A stretch of 64,000 nt of DNA from Thermoanaerobacter kivui. GTDB lineage: Bacteria > Bacillota > Thermoanaerobacteria > Thermoanaerobacterales > Thermoanaerobacteraceae. The notes beneath the pieces are model-generated. The model saw only the letters and a program-made list of their open reading frames with translations. It did not search any database and was not told where the DNA came from. This document shows positions 27,573-38,911 of the stretch, piece after piece. Both the position numbers and the translations under genes were made by a program. The stretch is taken from NCBI RefSeq assembly GCF_000763575.1, contig NZ_CP009170.1:521501-585500 (forward strand), read 5' to 3'. Within the stretch, counting starts at the first letter, position 1. Each line of letters begins with the position of its first letter.

Positions 27573-27603
27573 ACATGTTAAAATTGTTTAAAGGGGGATT
27601 AAT

Positions 27604-27789
27604 ATGGCAGGAACAAGCTCAGTTTTTGGGCAAAGCAATTTGCTGTTTTTCTTCTTGATACTTGTTTTAGCTCTTGGTGGAGGCTGGCTTAATGTACCAT
27701 GGTCATTAGAAACATTGTTGTTCTTCTTCATACTACTTGTAATAATAATGGACGGTGGATTAGGTTGGTTCTTCAATGAAGTCAAATAA
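27604..27789 (+). CDS. Small two-span membrane protein (family B, LLFFF motif)
   Basis: A 61-residue protein in which the unit (N/T)LLFFF(L/I)IL appears twice: NLLFFFLILVLALGG and TLLFFFILLVIIMDGG. The second copy precedes GLGWFFNEVK. A paralog with the same double motif is 76 bp downstream. Such LLFFF proteins occur near sporulation genes in clostridia, but I know of no function. AAAGGGGGA is the ribosome site. Confidence 0.75.
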   Translation: MAGTSSVFGQSNLLFFFLILVLALGGGWLNVPWSLETLLFFFILLVIIMDGGLGWFFNEVK

Positions 27790-27794
27790 TTTTA

Positions 27795-27825
27795 AAGGGC
27801 TCTATCCTCCGGTAGAGCCCTTTTT
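27795..27825 (+). terminator. Terminator between the two family B genes
   Basis: AAGGGCTCTA/TAGAGCCCTT stem followed by T5; it splits the small-protein cluster into two units. Confidence 0.9.
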
Positions 27826-27864
27826 ACATGTGAAAGAAAAATAATCGCAATGGAGTGATATTGT

Positions 27865-28059
27865 ATGTCCATATCCGGAGATACATTGTTGTTTTTCTTT
27901 GTAATATTGACCCTTTTGCTAGATGTGAGATTTGAGTTTGAAACTTTGCTGTTTTTCTTTATAATACTTGTAATTTTACAAGAAGAAAAAACTCGTAAAA
28001 AAGCGAGACGTTTTTTATGGTCTTTAGCAGGGATAAATTTTGGTAACACAAATCTTTAA
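27865..28059 (+). CDS. Small two-span membrane protein (family B paralog)
   Basis: A 64-residue protein with the motif twice (TLLFFFVILTLLLD and TLLFFFIILVILQE) and a basic C-terminal tail (EEKTRKKARRFLWSLAG) that the first copy lacks. GGAGTGATATT lies before the ATG. The function is unknown. Confidence 0.7.
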   Translation: MSISGDTLLFFFVILTLLLDVRFEFETLLFFFIILVILQEEKTRKKARRFLWSLAGINFGNTNL

Positions 28060-28063
28060 ATTA

Positions 28064-28080
28064 CGTATTATATATTAGGT
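28064..28080 (+). promoter_or_regulatory. Second copy of the shared upstream element
   Basis: CGTATTATATATTAGGT differs from the element at 27391 in 3 of 17 positions and sits 79 bp before the paralogous gene. Confidence 0.45.
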
Positions 28081-28142
28081 TGACAAAAGGATGAATAAAT
28101 TAATTTGTCCGCAATTTACCTATTTGAAGGGGGGTATATCCA

Positions 28143-28253
28143 ATGCCTGAAGAAAAAGGGGTAGGATTTGTTGCAGGTTGGTTCTGGATTTTTCTAATAA
28201 TAATTTTAATACTCTTCTTTGTGCCGGGAATAATCATTTGTGAGAAAAATTAA
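28143..28253 (+). CDS. Small single-span membrane protein (family A paralog)
   Basis: A 36-residue peptide, MPEEKGVGFVAGWFWIFL through LFFVPGIIICEKN, clearly related to the protein at 27459. AAGGGGGG is the ribosome site. The four small genes are ordered A-B-B-A. Confidence 0.75.
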   Translation: MPEEKGVGFVAGWFWIFLIIILILFFVPGIIICEKN

Positions 28254-28258
28254 GAAAA

Positions 28259-28292
28259 TAAGGGGCAGTCTATAATAATAGACTAACCCCTT
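28259..28292 (+). terminator. Stem-loop after the second family A gene
   Basis: AAGGGGcAGTCTAT pairs with ATAGACTaaCCCCTT; no strong T-tract, so read-through into the next gene is possible. Confidence 0.55.
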
Positions 28293-28334
28293 ACATATAT
28301 TTAGTAAGAGATTAAAAGGTAGGGGGAATTTCTA

Positions 28335-29297
28335 TTGCAAAAAGAAATTTTATTAAAAGTACTTGCCATAGAATTTCTTATTATAGCTTTTGTAAGATTT
28401 CAAGTTTTGGGAGTGGAAAGAGAAAAGGTAGAAGTAGCAGATGGCAAAGAAAAAAATAAACTTGGCAAACCCGAAAAAGATAAAATAAATGTTGATTTAT
28501 ACGAAGTCATTACAAAAGGGAAAGACTTTGTAGGAAGTATAAAGCCATATTTAAACAAAAGAGACCAGTATTATGTAGATATTTTTTCGAAGATAGCAGA
28601 AATAGTTGAAATACAAAAGAATTTAATGAACCTTTCAGAAGAGGAAATCACGGCAATGGACAAAGCTGAAATAGATAAAATAGGGATTTTAAAAGCGATA
28701 AAACCTTACATAGCAGAGGATAAAAAAGTGGTTGTAGATAAATTTTTAAAATTTCATGAGGCGTTAAAGAATTTGCAACAAAAAATGGAGAAATATTCGA
28801 AAGAGGAAGGAAAGGACAATATTTTTGACAAAATAGTCGATATTTATGAAGCTATAAAGCCTATAATTCCAGAAGATAAAATGGAGACAGCTGATAAACT
28901 TGCGAAAAATATAAAATTATTGGAGGTACTTAATAAGGCAGAAGGAATTATGAATAGTATGAAGGAAGAGAAAGAGCAAAATCAACAGATTACCAGAAGC
29001 ATGCCAGATGAAACGGAAGAAGCAGCTGAAGTAGTAAAATTAGAAGAAGAAAATCTTGAAAAAGAAGAGAAAAAAGAGGAAGTGTATGAGCAGCAGGAAC
29101 AAGACGATGATAATACCACGTTGCCTCCAGACTTATCTGAGCAGCAATTAGCTGTCATTGACAATTTAAAATCCATGTTAACAAAAGAACAACAACAATA
29201 TATGTATAACATGATAAATTATTTAAAACAACAAGGATTAGTCAATTCGGCTGACAAAAAAGAGGAAAAGGATAATGAAAAGGATAATAATTCATAA
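28335..29297 (+). CDS. Anchored or secreted protein with three IKP-x-ED helical repeats
   Basis: A 320-residue protein with an N-terminal hydrophobic segment (about 5-25), then charged helical sequence. A motif recurs every ~53 residues: IKPYLNKRDQYYVDIFSK (69-86), IKPYIAEDKKVVVDKFLK (122-139) and IKPIIPEDKMETADKLAK (174-191). A Glu/Gln-rich low-complexity stretch (about 205-265) is followed by a C-terminal part beginning LPPDLSEQQLAVIDNLKSML. I do not recognise the family. TTG 28335 follows AGGGGGA. It is the last gene of the small-membrane-protein cluster. Confidence 0.7.
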   Translation: MQKEILLKVLAIEFLIIAFVRFQVLGVEREKVEVADGKEKNKLGKPEKDKINVDLYEVITKGKDFVGSIKPYLNKRDQYYVDIFSKIAEIVEIQKNLMNLSEEEITAMDKAEIDKIGILKAIKPYIAEDKKVVVDKFLKFHEALKNLQQKMEKYSKEEGKDNIFDKIVDIYEAIKPIIPEDKMETADKLAKNIKLLEVLNKAEGIMNSMKEEKEQNQQITRSMPDETEEAAEVVKLEEENLEKEEKKEEVYEQQEQDDDNTTLPPDLSEQQLAVIDNLKSMLTKEQQQYMYNMINYLKQQGLVNSADKKEEKDNEKDNNS

Positions 29298-29298
29298 T

Positions 29299-29329
29299 AA
29301 GGGGAGTGTATATTCCCTTGTTTTTTTAT
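29299..29329 (+). terminator. Terminator of the repeat-protein gene
   Basis: AAGGGGA/TTCCCTT stem followed by GT7. Confidence 0.8.
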
Positions 29330-29448
29330 TTTAAAATGGAAGATTAAGAAATGTAGTTTAAATCGATAAATAATGGCATAAAATCAAAGTATTTGGGCAA
29401 AATCATAAATAATCGGATTATACAGCTGAAAATGAGCTGTAATGCAGT

Positions 29449-29477
29449 TTGATATGTTTTACTACTTAAATTAATAT
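29449..29477 (+). promoter_or_regulatory. sigmaA promoter of groESL
   Basis: TTGATA (29449-29454), 17-bp spacer, TAATAT (29472-29477), directly before CIRCE. Confidence 0.7.
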
Positions 29478-29488
29478 AGAGATTGGGA

Positions 29489-29515
29489 TTAGCACTCACA
29501 CAAGATGAGTGCTAA
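29489..29515. promoter_or_regulatory. CIRCE operator (HrcA site)
   Basis: Perfect TTAGCACTC-N9-GAGTGCTAA at the expected transcription start of groESL; HrcA repression is expected. Confidence 0.98.
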
Positions 29516-29541
29516 CAAATGAAGGAGGAGGGATAAAGTAT

Positions 29542-29826
29542 ATGAGGTTAAAACCACTCGGAGACAGAGTTGTAGTTAAAGTAATACAGGCAGAAGAAGT
29601 TACAAAAGGTGGAGTTATTTTGCCTGGTACAGCTAAGGAAAAGCCACAGCAAGGAGAAGTTGTTGCAGTAGGGACGGGACAATACATAGACGGCAAGAAA
29701 GTAGAATTAGAGGTAAAAGTTGGCGACAGGGTTATTTTCTCAAAATATGCTGGAACAGAAGTTAAATTGGATGGGGAAGAGTATTTGCTTTTAAGAGAAA
29801 GCGATATTCTAGCAATTGTAGAATAA
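29542..29826 (+). CDS. groES: Co-chaperonin GroES
   Basis: A 94-residue protein, [14 protein letters not shown], with the mobile loop ([20 protein letters not shown]) and [16 protein letters not shown]. It caps GroEL. ATG 29542 is chosen; the frame is open back into CIRCE (TTG/ATG at 29509) but that would translate the operator. GAAGGAGGAGG is the ribosome site. It is followed after 14 bp by groEL. Confidence 0.97.
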   Translation: MRLKPLGDRVVVKVIQAEEVTKGGVILPGTAKEKPQQGEVVAVGTGQYIDGKKVELEVKVGDRVIFSKYAGTEVKLDGEEYLLLRESDILAIVE

Positions 29827-29834
29827 GGAGGTAG

Positions 29835-31466
<1,632 letters not shown>

Positions 31467-31467
31467 T

Positions 31468-31497
31468 AAAAAGGCTGAGCTTTAGCTCAGCCTTTTT
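31468..31497 (+). terminator. Terminator of groESL
   Basis: AAAAAGGCTGAGC/GCTCAGCCTTTTT stem with loop TTTA. Confidence 0.93.
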
Positions 31498-31566
31498 GAG
31501 TTTATGACCTTGACAGGTTATTGATTGTCTGATAGAATATTTCTGTAACTGATTTGTGATATTTGT

Positions 31567-31643
<77 letters not shown>

Positions 31644-31656
31644 TGTAGAAGGTAGA

Positions 31657-31683
31657 AGCCTCAAAGTTTTGAGGCTTTTTTAT
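31657..31683 (+). terminator. Terminator after tRNA-Arg
   Basis: AAGCCTCAAA/TTTTGAGGCTT stem with a long T-run. Confidence 0.88.
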
Positions 31684-31732
31684 TTTTTTATTGAGAAAAG
31701 CTTTAAATGTGTATATTGTATTTTTTGTACTG

Positions 31733-31761
31733 TTGACATGAACATTCAAATTTGATATATT
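31733..31761 (+). promoter_or_regulatory. sigmaA promoter of the guaBA unit
   Basis: TTGACA (31733-31738), 17-bp spacer, TATATT (31756-31761). Confidence 0.75.
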
Positions 31762-31804
31762 GAATAGTAAATTCATATGGACAAGTTAATAATTTATTAC
31801 TGGG

Positions 31805-31877
31805 AAGCTCATATAATCCCGTGAATATGGCACGGGAGTTTCTACAAAGCGGCCGTAAACTGCTTTACTATGGGTGG
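31805..31877 (+). ncRNA. Guanine riboswitch upstream of guaB
   Basis: Purine aptamer with P2 CCCGTG/CACGGG, L2 AATATGG, J2/3 GTTTCTAC, P3 AAAGCGG/CTGCTTT, L3 CCGTAAA and the 3' side ACTATG. The C before TATG (position 74 equivalent) specifies guanine. P1 is short and G-U rich (CTCAT/ATGGG), unlike the copy at 35163. A terminator follows, so guanine should switch guaBA off. Confidence 0.9.
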
Positions 31878-31899
31878 GATTTACTTTTGCCTTTTTTTG

Positions 31900-31929
31900 G
31901 CCTGAGGAAAATTCTACCCTCAGGCTTTT
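31900..31929 (+). terminator. Riboswitch-controlled terminator before guaB
   Basis: GCCTGAGG/CCTCAGGC stem, 10-nt loop, TTTT. Confidence 0.8.
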
Positions 31930-32051
31930 GACTTAAAAAGGCGTATAAACTTCATAGTTTTGAATTAATGTAATTGTATAAATTGTTTGATGTTATTAAG
32001 GATTTTCTAAAGTAAGTATGTTATAATATAAATATTAAGAAGGAGATGTAA

Positions 32052-33509
<1,458 letters not shown>

Positions 33510-33522
33510 GAGGAGGATTTTA

Positions 33523-35061
33523 ATGGGGATTAAGCGTGAAGTAATTTTGATTTTGGATTTTGGAGGCCAGTATACCCAACTCATTGCGAGAAGAATAAGA
33601 GAAGCAAATGTCTTTTGCGAGATTGTTCCTTACAATATTTCTCCAGAGGAGGTACGAAAAAAAGAGCCAAAGGGAATTGTGCTTTCTGGAGGACCTGCCA
33701 GTGTATATGCAAAAAATGCTCCTAAATGTGATAAAGAAATTTTTGAATTGGGTTATCCTGTGTTAGGTATATGTTATGGTGCACAACTTATGACAGAGCT
33801 TTTAGGTGGAAAAGTTGCGCCAGCACCTGTGAAGGAATATGGCAAGACAGAAATTGTCTTAAATAATACTATTCCTTTGTTTAAAGGGATAGAAAGAGAC
33901 ACTGTTGTTTGGATGAGCCATACTGACCACATAGAACTTCCTCCTCCAGATTTTAAGGTAGTAGCCTCTACTGACAACTGTCCTATTGCAGCAATTGCGA
34001 ATGTAGAAAAGAAATTGTATGCGGTTCAATTCCATCCTGAAGTTTCACACACTCATAGAGGAACAGAGATTATAAGAAATTTCCTTTTTGAAGTATGTGA
34101 TTGCGCGGCAGATTGGACAATGGAGTCTTTAATTGAGCAGACAGTAAAGGAAATAAAAGCGAAAGTAGGAAAACACAAAGCTGTATGTGCCCTGTCTGGC
34201 GGTGTAGATTCTTCAGTTGCTGCTGTTTTAGTGGATAGAGCCATTCACGACCAATTGGTATGCATTTTTGTTGATACAGGGCTTTTAAGGAAAAACGAAG
34301 GATATATGGTTATTGAAACCTTTAGAAAAAATTATGACATGAACATAATCCGGGTAGATGCAAAGGATAGATTTTTGTCACGACTTAAGGGAGTTACAGA
34401 TCCAGAAGAAAAGAGAAAAATTATTGGTAATGTTTTTATAGATGTTTTTAAAGAAGAGGCCTTAAAAATAGGAGATGTGAAATTTTTGGTGCAAGGTACT
34501 TTGTATCCTGATGTAATAGAAAGTGGCAATGGCGTGTCTTCTACTATTAAAAGCCATCACAATGTTGGAGGTCTGCCTGAAGATATAGGTTTTGAACTTA
34601 TTGAACCTTTGAGGATGCTTTTTAAAGATGAAGTAAGGCAAGTAGGAAAAGAATTAGGAATTCCTGAGGAGATATTATATAGACAGCCCTTCCCTGGACC
34701 AGGATTAGCAGTTCGAATCCTTGGTGAAGTTACAGAAGAGAAGTTAGAAATTTTGAGACAAGCTGACAGTATAGTTTTAAGGGAAATGAAAAAGTTTGGC
34801 TGGTACAATAAAGTATGGCAATCTTTCGCGATTTTGCCTGGCATAAAAAGTGTTGGAGTCATGGGGGATGAAAGGACTTACGCCTATGCCATAATTTTGA
34901 GGGTAGTAGATAGCTACGACGGAATGACAGCGGATTGGACAAAGCTTCCTTATGAAATTTTGGAGAGCATATCTACAAGCATTACTAATGAAGTGCCAGG
35001 AGTAAACAGAGTGCTTTACGATATTACTTCAAAACCACCAGCTACCATAGAATGGGAGTAA
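33523..35061 (+). CDS. guaA: GMP synthase (glutamine-hydrolysing)
   Basis: A 512-residue enzyme that aminates XMP to GMP. The class I glutaminase domain has the nucleophile in [10 protein letters not shown] (near residue 85) and His/Glu in [11 protein letters not shown]. The ATP pyrophosphatase P-loop is [12 protein letters not shown] (near 225), and the C-terminal dimerisation domain ends [13 protein letters not shown] 33523 follows AGAGGAGG. Confidence 0.97.
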   Translation: MGIKREVILILDFGGQYTQLIARRIREANVFCEIVPYNISPEEVRKKEPKGIVLSGGPASVYAKNAPKCDKEIFELGYPVLGICYGAQLMTELLGGKVAPAPVKEYGKTEIVLNNTIPLFKGIERDTVVWMSHTDHIELPPPDFKVVASTDNCPIAAIANVEKKLYAVQFHPEVSHTHRGTEIIRNFLFEVCDCAADWTMESLIEQTVKEIKAKVGKHKAVCALSGGVDSSVAAVLVDRAIHDQLVCIFVDTGLLRKNEGYMVIETFRKNYDMNIIRVDAKDRFLSRLKGVTDPEEKRKIIGNVFIDVFKEEALKIGDVKFLVQGTLYPDVIESGNGVSSTIKSHHNVGGLPEDIGFELIEPLRMLFKDEVRQVGKELGIPEEILYRQPFPGPGLAVRILGEVTEEKLEILRQADSIVLREMKKFGWYNKVWQSFAILPGIKSVGVMGDERTYAYAIILRVVDSYDGMTADWTKLPYEILESISTSITNEVPGVNRVLYDITSKPPATIEWE

Positions 35062-35108
35062 AAACCGAACATTAATTTAGTTTTTTATAAAAAAATTCGC
35101 AAATGAGG

Positions 35109-35137
35109 TTGACTAATATTAAAAAAGTTGATAAGAT
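35109..35137 (+). promoter_or_regulatory. sigmaA promoter of the permease-pur transcription unit
   Basis: TTGACT (35109-35114), 17-bp spacer, TAAGAT (35132-35137), just before the tandem riboswitch. Confidence 0.6.
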
Positions 35138-35162
35138 ATAAGTGGGACAATTGAATAAAAAG

Positions 35163-35233
35163 CACTCATATAATCTCGAGAATATGGCTCGAGAGTCTCT
35201 ACCGAACAACCGTAAATTGTTCGACTATGAGTG
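35163..35233 (+). ncRNA. Guanine riboswitch (first aptamer of a tandem)
   Basis: A canonical purine aptamer: P1 CACTCATA/TATGAGTG, P2 TCTCGAG/CTCGAGA, L2 AATATGG, J2/3 GTCTCTAC, P3 CGAACAA/TTGTTCG, L3 CCGTAAA. ACTATG carries the C that specifies guanine. No terminator of its own lies between it and the next aptamer. Confidence 0.95.
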
Positions 35234-35235
35234 AA

Positions 35236-35338
35236 AGTGTACCTAGGGTTCCAGCCTAGTTTATAGGTGTTTGGACCGAGCGGTACAGGTATATGGGTTT
35301 TCATATACTACACCTAAGGGATAAAAGCCCGGGAGGAT
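35236..35338 (+). ncRNA. ykkC-type aptamer, PRPP class (second aptamer of the tandem)
   Basis: The ykkC consensus blocks are present: CCTAGGGTTCC (35242-35252), GGACCGAGCGGTACAGG (35273-35289) and GGGATAAAAGCCCGGGAGG (35318-35336). GGTGT/ACACC and the TATATG/CATATA hairpin complete the fold. Guanidine, ppGpp and PRPP classes share this core; I assign PRPP because it is fused to a guanine aptamer ahead of purine genes, an arrangement known from Thermoanaerobacter. PRPP binding is expected to prevent termination. Confidence 0.88.
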
Positions 35339-35373
35339 AGGTTTCACTCTATTCCTGCCGGGCATATTTTTTT
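35327..35373 (+). terminator. Terminator controlled by the tandem riboswitch
   Basis: GCCCGG plus AGGATAG pair with CTATTCCTG and CCGGGC, then ATATTTTTTT. Its 5' strand is the last block of the ykkC aptamer, so ligand binding and termination exclude each other. Confidence 0.88.
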
Positions 35374-35400
35374 CTTAAAATTGAAAAAGGAGGATAATTG

Positions 35401-36735
35401 ATGAAAAACAAGTCAAATATGCAGAACGGACTAATTGAAAGATTATTTAAATTAAGAGAGAGAAACACAGATTTTAAGACAGAAGTTTTGGCAGGTACTA
35501 CTACTTTTATCACTTTAGCTTATATAATATTTGTAAACCCACAGATTTTAAGCGAAGCCGGAATTCCAAAAGAGGCTGCAATTGCTGCTACTATATGGTC
35601 TTCGGCAATTGCTACGACTCTTATGGCTCTTCTAGCAAATTATCCTATTGCTGTTGCGCCGGGCATGGGGTTAAATGCTTTTTTTACCTATACAGTAGTT
35701 AAGCAGTTTGGACTGCATTGGACTGTAGCGCTAGGAGCCGTGTTTTTTTCAGGAGTAGTCTTTTTAGTTCTCACTGTCACTAAGATAAGAAGCTGGATAA
35801 TAGAAGCTGTTCCTCCTTCACTAAGGTCAGCTATTCCTGTAGGAATAGGACTTTTCATAGCATTTATAGGACTTATAAATGCAGGGATAGTTGTAAAATC
35901 TGATGCTACTTTGGTAGCTTTTGGGCATATTTTAAAGCCCGAGACTCTCCTTTCTATTTTTGGACTTATACTGGCAGCTGTTCTGATATCTAGAGGTGTC
36001 AGAGGAGCTCTCATAATATCAATTCTAGCTACCACTGTGGTATCTATGATATTTGGCGTTTCACCTCTTCCTAAAGGGATAGGCGATGTGATAAGCCTTC
36101 ACATACCGAGTCTTGCTCCCACATTTGGTAAACTTGATATTATAGGAGCTTTTCATTATGGACTTTTAAACATAATTTTTACTTTCACAATAGTTGAACT
36201 TTTTGACAACATGGGAACTTTGATGGGGCTTCTTAAGAAAGCAGGGTTGCTAGGAGAGAAAGATGAATCTCCAGCTTTAGGAAGGGCTTTTATCTCTGAC
36301 TCTGTTGGGACGATGATTTCGCCAGTTTTAGGGACATGTACTGTGACTTCTTACATTGAAAGTGCTGCGGGCATTGCAGAAGGAGGAAAAACTGGATTGA
36401 CAGGCATTACAGTAGCAGTGTTTTTCTTGTTGGCACTTTTCATAGCTCCTTTGGTAGGGCTAGTTCCAGCATTTGCTACAGCGCCAGCTTTAATAATAGT
36501 TGGAGCTTTGATGATGACGGAGATAGTACACATAAACTTTGAAGATTTTACAGAAGTTTTTCCTGCTTTTATTACTATAATAGGAATGCCTTTGACTTAC
36601 AGCATTGCCACAGGATTGGGTTTGGGATTTATTTCTTATACATTGGTTAAATTATTATCGGGCAGAGCTAAAGAGATACATTGGATGATGTATGTAATTG
36701 CTGTTGCTTTTACAATAAATTTTGTTTTGAGATAA
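35401..36735 (+). CDS. pbuG: NCS2 family purine permease (AzgA/PbuG-like)
   Basis: A 444-residue transporter with about 12-14 spans. AGTTTFITLAYIIFVNPQIL, APGMGLNAFFTYTVVKQFG and the DNMGTLMGL and TCTVTSYIESAAGIAEGGKTG segments (quoted in parts) are AzgA-type hypoxanthine/guanine/adenine transporter signatures. The tandem guanine-PRPP riboswitch supports purine uptake. ATG 35401 follows AAAAGGAGG. The pur genes follow after a modest stem-loop. Confidence 0.92.
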   Translation: MKNKSNMQNGLIERLFKLRERNTDFKTEVLAGTTTFITLAYIIFVNPQILSEAGIPKEAAIAATIWSSAIATTLMALLANYPIAVAPGMGLNAFFTYTVVKQFGLHWTVALGAVFFSGVVFLVLTVTKIRSWIIEAVPPSLRSAIPVGIGLFIAFIGLINAGIVVKSDATLVAFGHILKPETLLSIFGLILAAVLISRGVRGALIISILATTVVSMIFGVSPLPKGIGDVISLHIPSLAPTFGKLDIIGAFHYGLLNIIFTFTIVELFDNMGTLMGLLKKAGLLGEKDESPALGRAFISDSVGTMISPVLGTCTVTSYIESAAGIAEGGKTGLTGITVAVFFLLALFIAPLVGLVPAFATAPALIIVGALMMTEIVHINFEDFTEVFPAFITIIGMPLTYSIATGLGLGFISYTLVKLLSGRAKEIHWMMYVIAVAFTINFVLR

Positions 36736-36755
36736 GAGGGGTTTTCCCCTCTTTT
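36734..36755 (+). terminator. Stem-loop between permease and purE
   Basis: AAGAGGGG/CCCCTCTTTT stem with a short T-tail. I see no obvious new promoter before purE, so it probably gives partial termination within one long unit. Confidence 0.6.
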
Positions 36756-36786
36756 ATAAAAATTTAAAACAGATAGGAGGTTTTTA

Positions 36787-37254
36787 TTGAAAATGCCTAA
36801 AGTTGCAATAGTAATTGGAAGTAAATCTGATTTTCCTGTGATTGAAAGATGCACAAAAATTCTTGAAGAATTTGAAATTTCCTATGATGTTAAAGTACTG
36901 TCTGCTCACAGAACTCCTTTTGAAACGCAAGAGTTTGCTGTAAATGCCGATAAGTATTATGACATAATTATTGCGGCAGCAGGAAAAGCAGCTCATTTAC
37001 CTGGGGTTATCGCTTCCTATACCTTACTTCCAGTTATTGGTCTTCCCATACAATCTTCTACCTTAGATGGACTTGATTCCCTTTTGTCAATTGTGCAAAT
37101 GCCAAAAGGCGTGCCTGTTGCAACAGTAGCTATAGATGGGGCAGAAAATGCGGCGCTTCTGGCTTGTCATATCCTTTCGTTAAAATATCCTTACTTAAAA
37201 GAAATGCTTATGGACTATAGAAATCAAATGGCAGAAGAAGTGTTAAACAATTAA
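36787..37254 (+). CDS. purE: N5-carboxyaminoimidazole ribonucleotide mutase
   Basis: A 155-residue enzyme that moves the carboxylate in AIR carboxylation. [23 protein letters not shown] near 43 and [17 protein letters not shown] are diagnostic. TTG 36787 is 6 nt after AGGAGG; the ATG two codons later is 12 nt away, so TTG is favoured. No purK is present in the cluster, so a class II PurE using CO2, or a remote purK, is possible. Confidence 0.93.
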   Translation: MKMPKVAIVIGSKSDFPVIERCTKILEEFEISYDVKVLSAHRTPFETQEFAVNADKYYDIIIAAAGKAAHLPGVIASYTLLPVIGLPIQSSTLDGLDSLLSIVQMPKGVPVATVAIDGAENAALLACHILSLKYPYLKEMLMDYRNQMAEEVLNN

Positions 37255-37273
37255 AAAGAAAAGGAGGGTAAAA

Positions 37274-37981
37274 ATGAAAAAGACAGAATTGCTTTATGAA
37301 GGAAAGGCAAAGAAGGTTTATAAAACAGAGGATGAAAATTTTTACATCATTGAGTACAAAGACGATGCAACAGCTTTTAATGGTCTTAAAAGAGGTACAA
37401 TACATCAGAAAGGCGTTTTGAACAATAAAATTTCGGCAATATTATTTGCACTTTTAGAGAGAAATAACATACCTACTCACTATGTAAAAAAATTGAGTGA
37501 CAGAGAAATGCTAGTAAAAAAAGTAGAAATCTTGCCTTTAGAAGTCCTTGTAAGAAATTATGCTGCAGGAAGCCTTTCTAAAAGACTGGGGATTGAAGAA
37601 GGTAAAAAATTAAAAACAACTGTGTTAGAATTTTGTTATAAGAGCGATGAATTGGGCGATCCAATGATTAATGAATATCATATAGAAGCGATGGACCTTG
37701 CGACAAAGGAAGAAGTTGAAACAATAAAAAAGATGTCACTAAAAATTAACGACATTCTTTCAGAATATTTTTTATCTAAAGACATAATTCTTGTCGATTT
37801 TAAATTAGAATTTGGCAGATGTAGAGAAGGAGTTATTTTAGCTGATGAGATTTCACCTGATACTTGTAGATTATGGGATAAAAATACAATGGAAAAACTT
37901 GATAAAGATAGATTTAGAAGAGACTTAGGAAATGTAGAAGAAGCTTATATTGAAATTTTAAAGAGACTTGGAGGTATATGA
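37274..37981 (+). CDS. purC: SAICAR synthetase
   Basis: A 235-residue enzyme that joins CAIR and aspartate with ATP. It begins [16 protein letters not shown] and has [16 protein letters not shown], then DFKLEFGR and [14 protein letters not shown]. It is tightly packed: the next gene's ribosome site lies inside its end. Confidence 0.96.
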   Translation: MKKTELLYEGKAKKVYKTEDENFYIIEYKDDATAFNGLKRGTIHQKGVLNNKISAILFALLERNNIPTHYVKKLSDREMLVKKVEILPLEVLVRNYAAGSLSKRLGIEEGKKLKTTVLEFCYKSDELGDPMINEYHIEAMDLATKEEVETIKKMSLKINDILSEYFLSKDIILVDFKLEFGRCREGVILADEISPDTCRLWDKNTMEKLDKDRFRRDLGNVEEAYIEILKRLGGI

Positions 37982-37982
37982 A

Positions 37983-38231
37983 GTGGTGGTTGCAAAAGTT
38001 TATATAACACTTAAGAAAGGAATACTCGATCCCCAAGGAAAAGCAGTAAAAGGTGCGTTGCATTCAATGGGATATGAGGGTGTCAAGGATGTGAGGGTTG
38101 GAAAATATATTGAATTAACTTTTGAGGATGGTGATTTATCCCTCCTAGAGCAAAAAGTCGATGAGATGTGCAAAAAGATACTGACAAACCCCATCATAGA
38201 AGATTACACCTTTGAAATTGGGGAGGGATAA
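37983..38231 (+). CDS. purS: FGAM synthase, PurS subunit
   Basis: An 82-residue small subunit that dimerises and bridges PurL and Pur[21 protein letters not shown] and VRVGKYIEL are typical. GTG 37983 is chosen because GGAGG at 37970-37974 fits; GTG 37986 is equally possible. It starts one base after the purC stop. Confidence 0.94.
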   Translation: MVVAKVYITLKKGILDPQGKAVKGALHSMGYEGVKDVRVGKYIELTFEDGDLSLLEQKVDEMCKKILTNPIIEDYTFEIGEG

Positions 38232-38233
38232 GG

Positions 38234-38911
38234 ATGAAATTTGCTGTTGTAGTTTTTCCAGGGTCCAATTGCGATGTGGACTGCTATTATGCGGTTAAAT
38301 ATGGTCTTAATCAAGAAGTAGAATACGTGTGGCATCAAGAGAAAGACTTGAGCAAATACGATGTTATAATGCTTCCAGGCGGATTTTCATACGGAGACTA
38401 TTTGAGGGCAGGAGCTATTGCGAGGTTTTCTCCTATTATGGAAGCTGTCAAAGAAGCCGCGGAAAAAGGAAAATATGTAATAGGTATATGCAACGGATTT
38501 CAAATACTTACTGAAGCAGGACTGCTTCCAGGGACATTGAGAAAAAATGAGGGACTGAAATTCATTTGTAAGACAGTGAGTATAATAGTGGAAAATGACA
38601 AAACTCCTTTTACTACAAGGCTTAAAAAAGGACAAGAGATAAGTCTTCCCATTGCTCATGGAGAAGGCAATTATTATGTAGACGGTCAAACACTGGAAGA
38701 TATGAAGAAAAACGATCAAATTGTATTTAGGTACAAAGAAAATGTCAACGGTTCAGTTGAGAGAATAGCAGGGGTTATAAATAAGGAAGGCAATGTGTTA
38801 GGTATGATGCCACATCCAGAAAGAGCGTATGAACCTTTGCTCGGCAACACCGATGGTCTTTATATTTTAGGGTCCATAGTGGATAATTTTATAAAAGGCG
38901 GGGTTAATTGA
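38234..38911 (+). CDS. purQ: FGAM synthase, PurQ glutaminase subunit
   Basis: A 225-residue class I glutamine amidotransferase: the nucleophile is in [10 protein letters not shown] (near residue 87) and the His/Glu pair in [12 protein letters not shown] near the end. It supplies ammonia to PurL. Start ATG after GAGGGATAAGG; the stop overlaps the purL start. Confidence 0.96.
   Translation: MKFAVVVFPGSNCDVDCYYAVKYGLNQEVEYVWHQEKDLSKYDVIMLPGGFSYGDYLRAGAIARFSPIMEAVKEAAEKGKYVIGICNGFQILTEAGLLPGTLRKNEGLKFICKTVSIIVENDKTPFTTRLKKGQEISLPIAHGEGNYYVDGQTLEDMKKNDQIVFRYKENVNGSVERIAGVINKEGNVLGMMPHPERAYEPLLGNTDGLYILGSIVDNFIKGGVN

Noticed and set aside
29509-29541. Upstream start of groES inside CIRCE
   Set aside because: Would translate the operator; GroES begins at ATG 29542 after a strong ribosome site.
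35119-35304. 61-residue minus-strand frame before the permease
   Set aside because: It lies entirely within the promoter and the two riboswitch aptamers.
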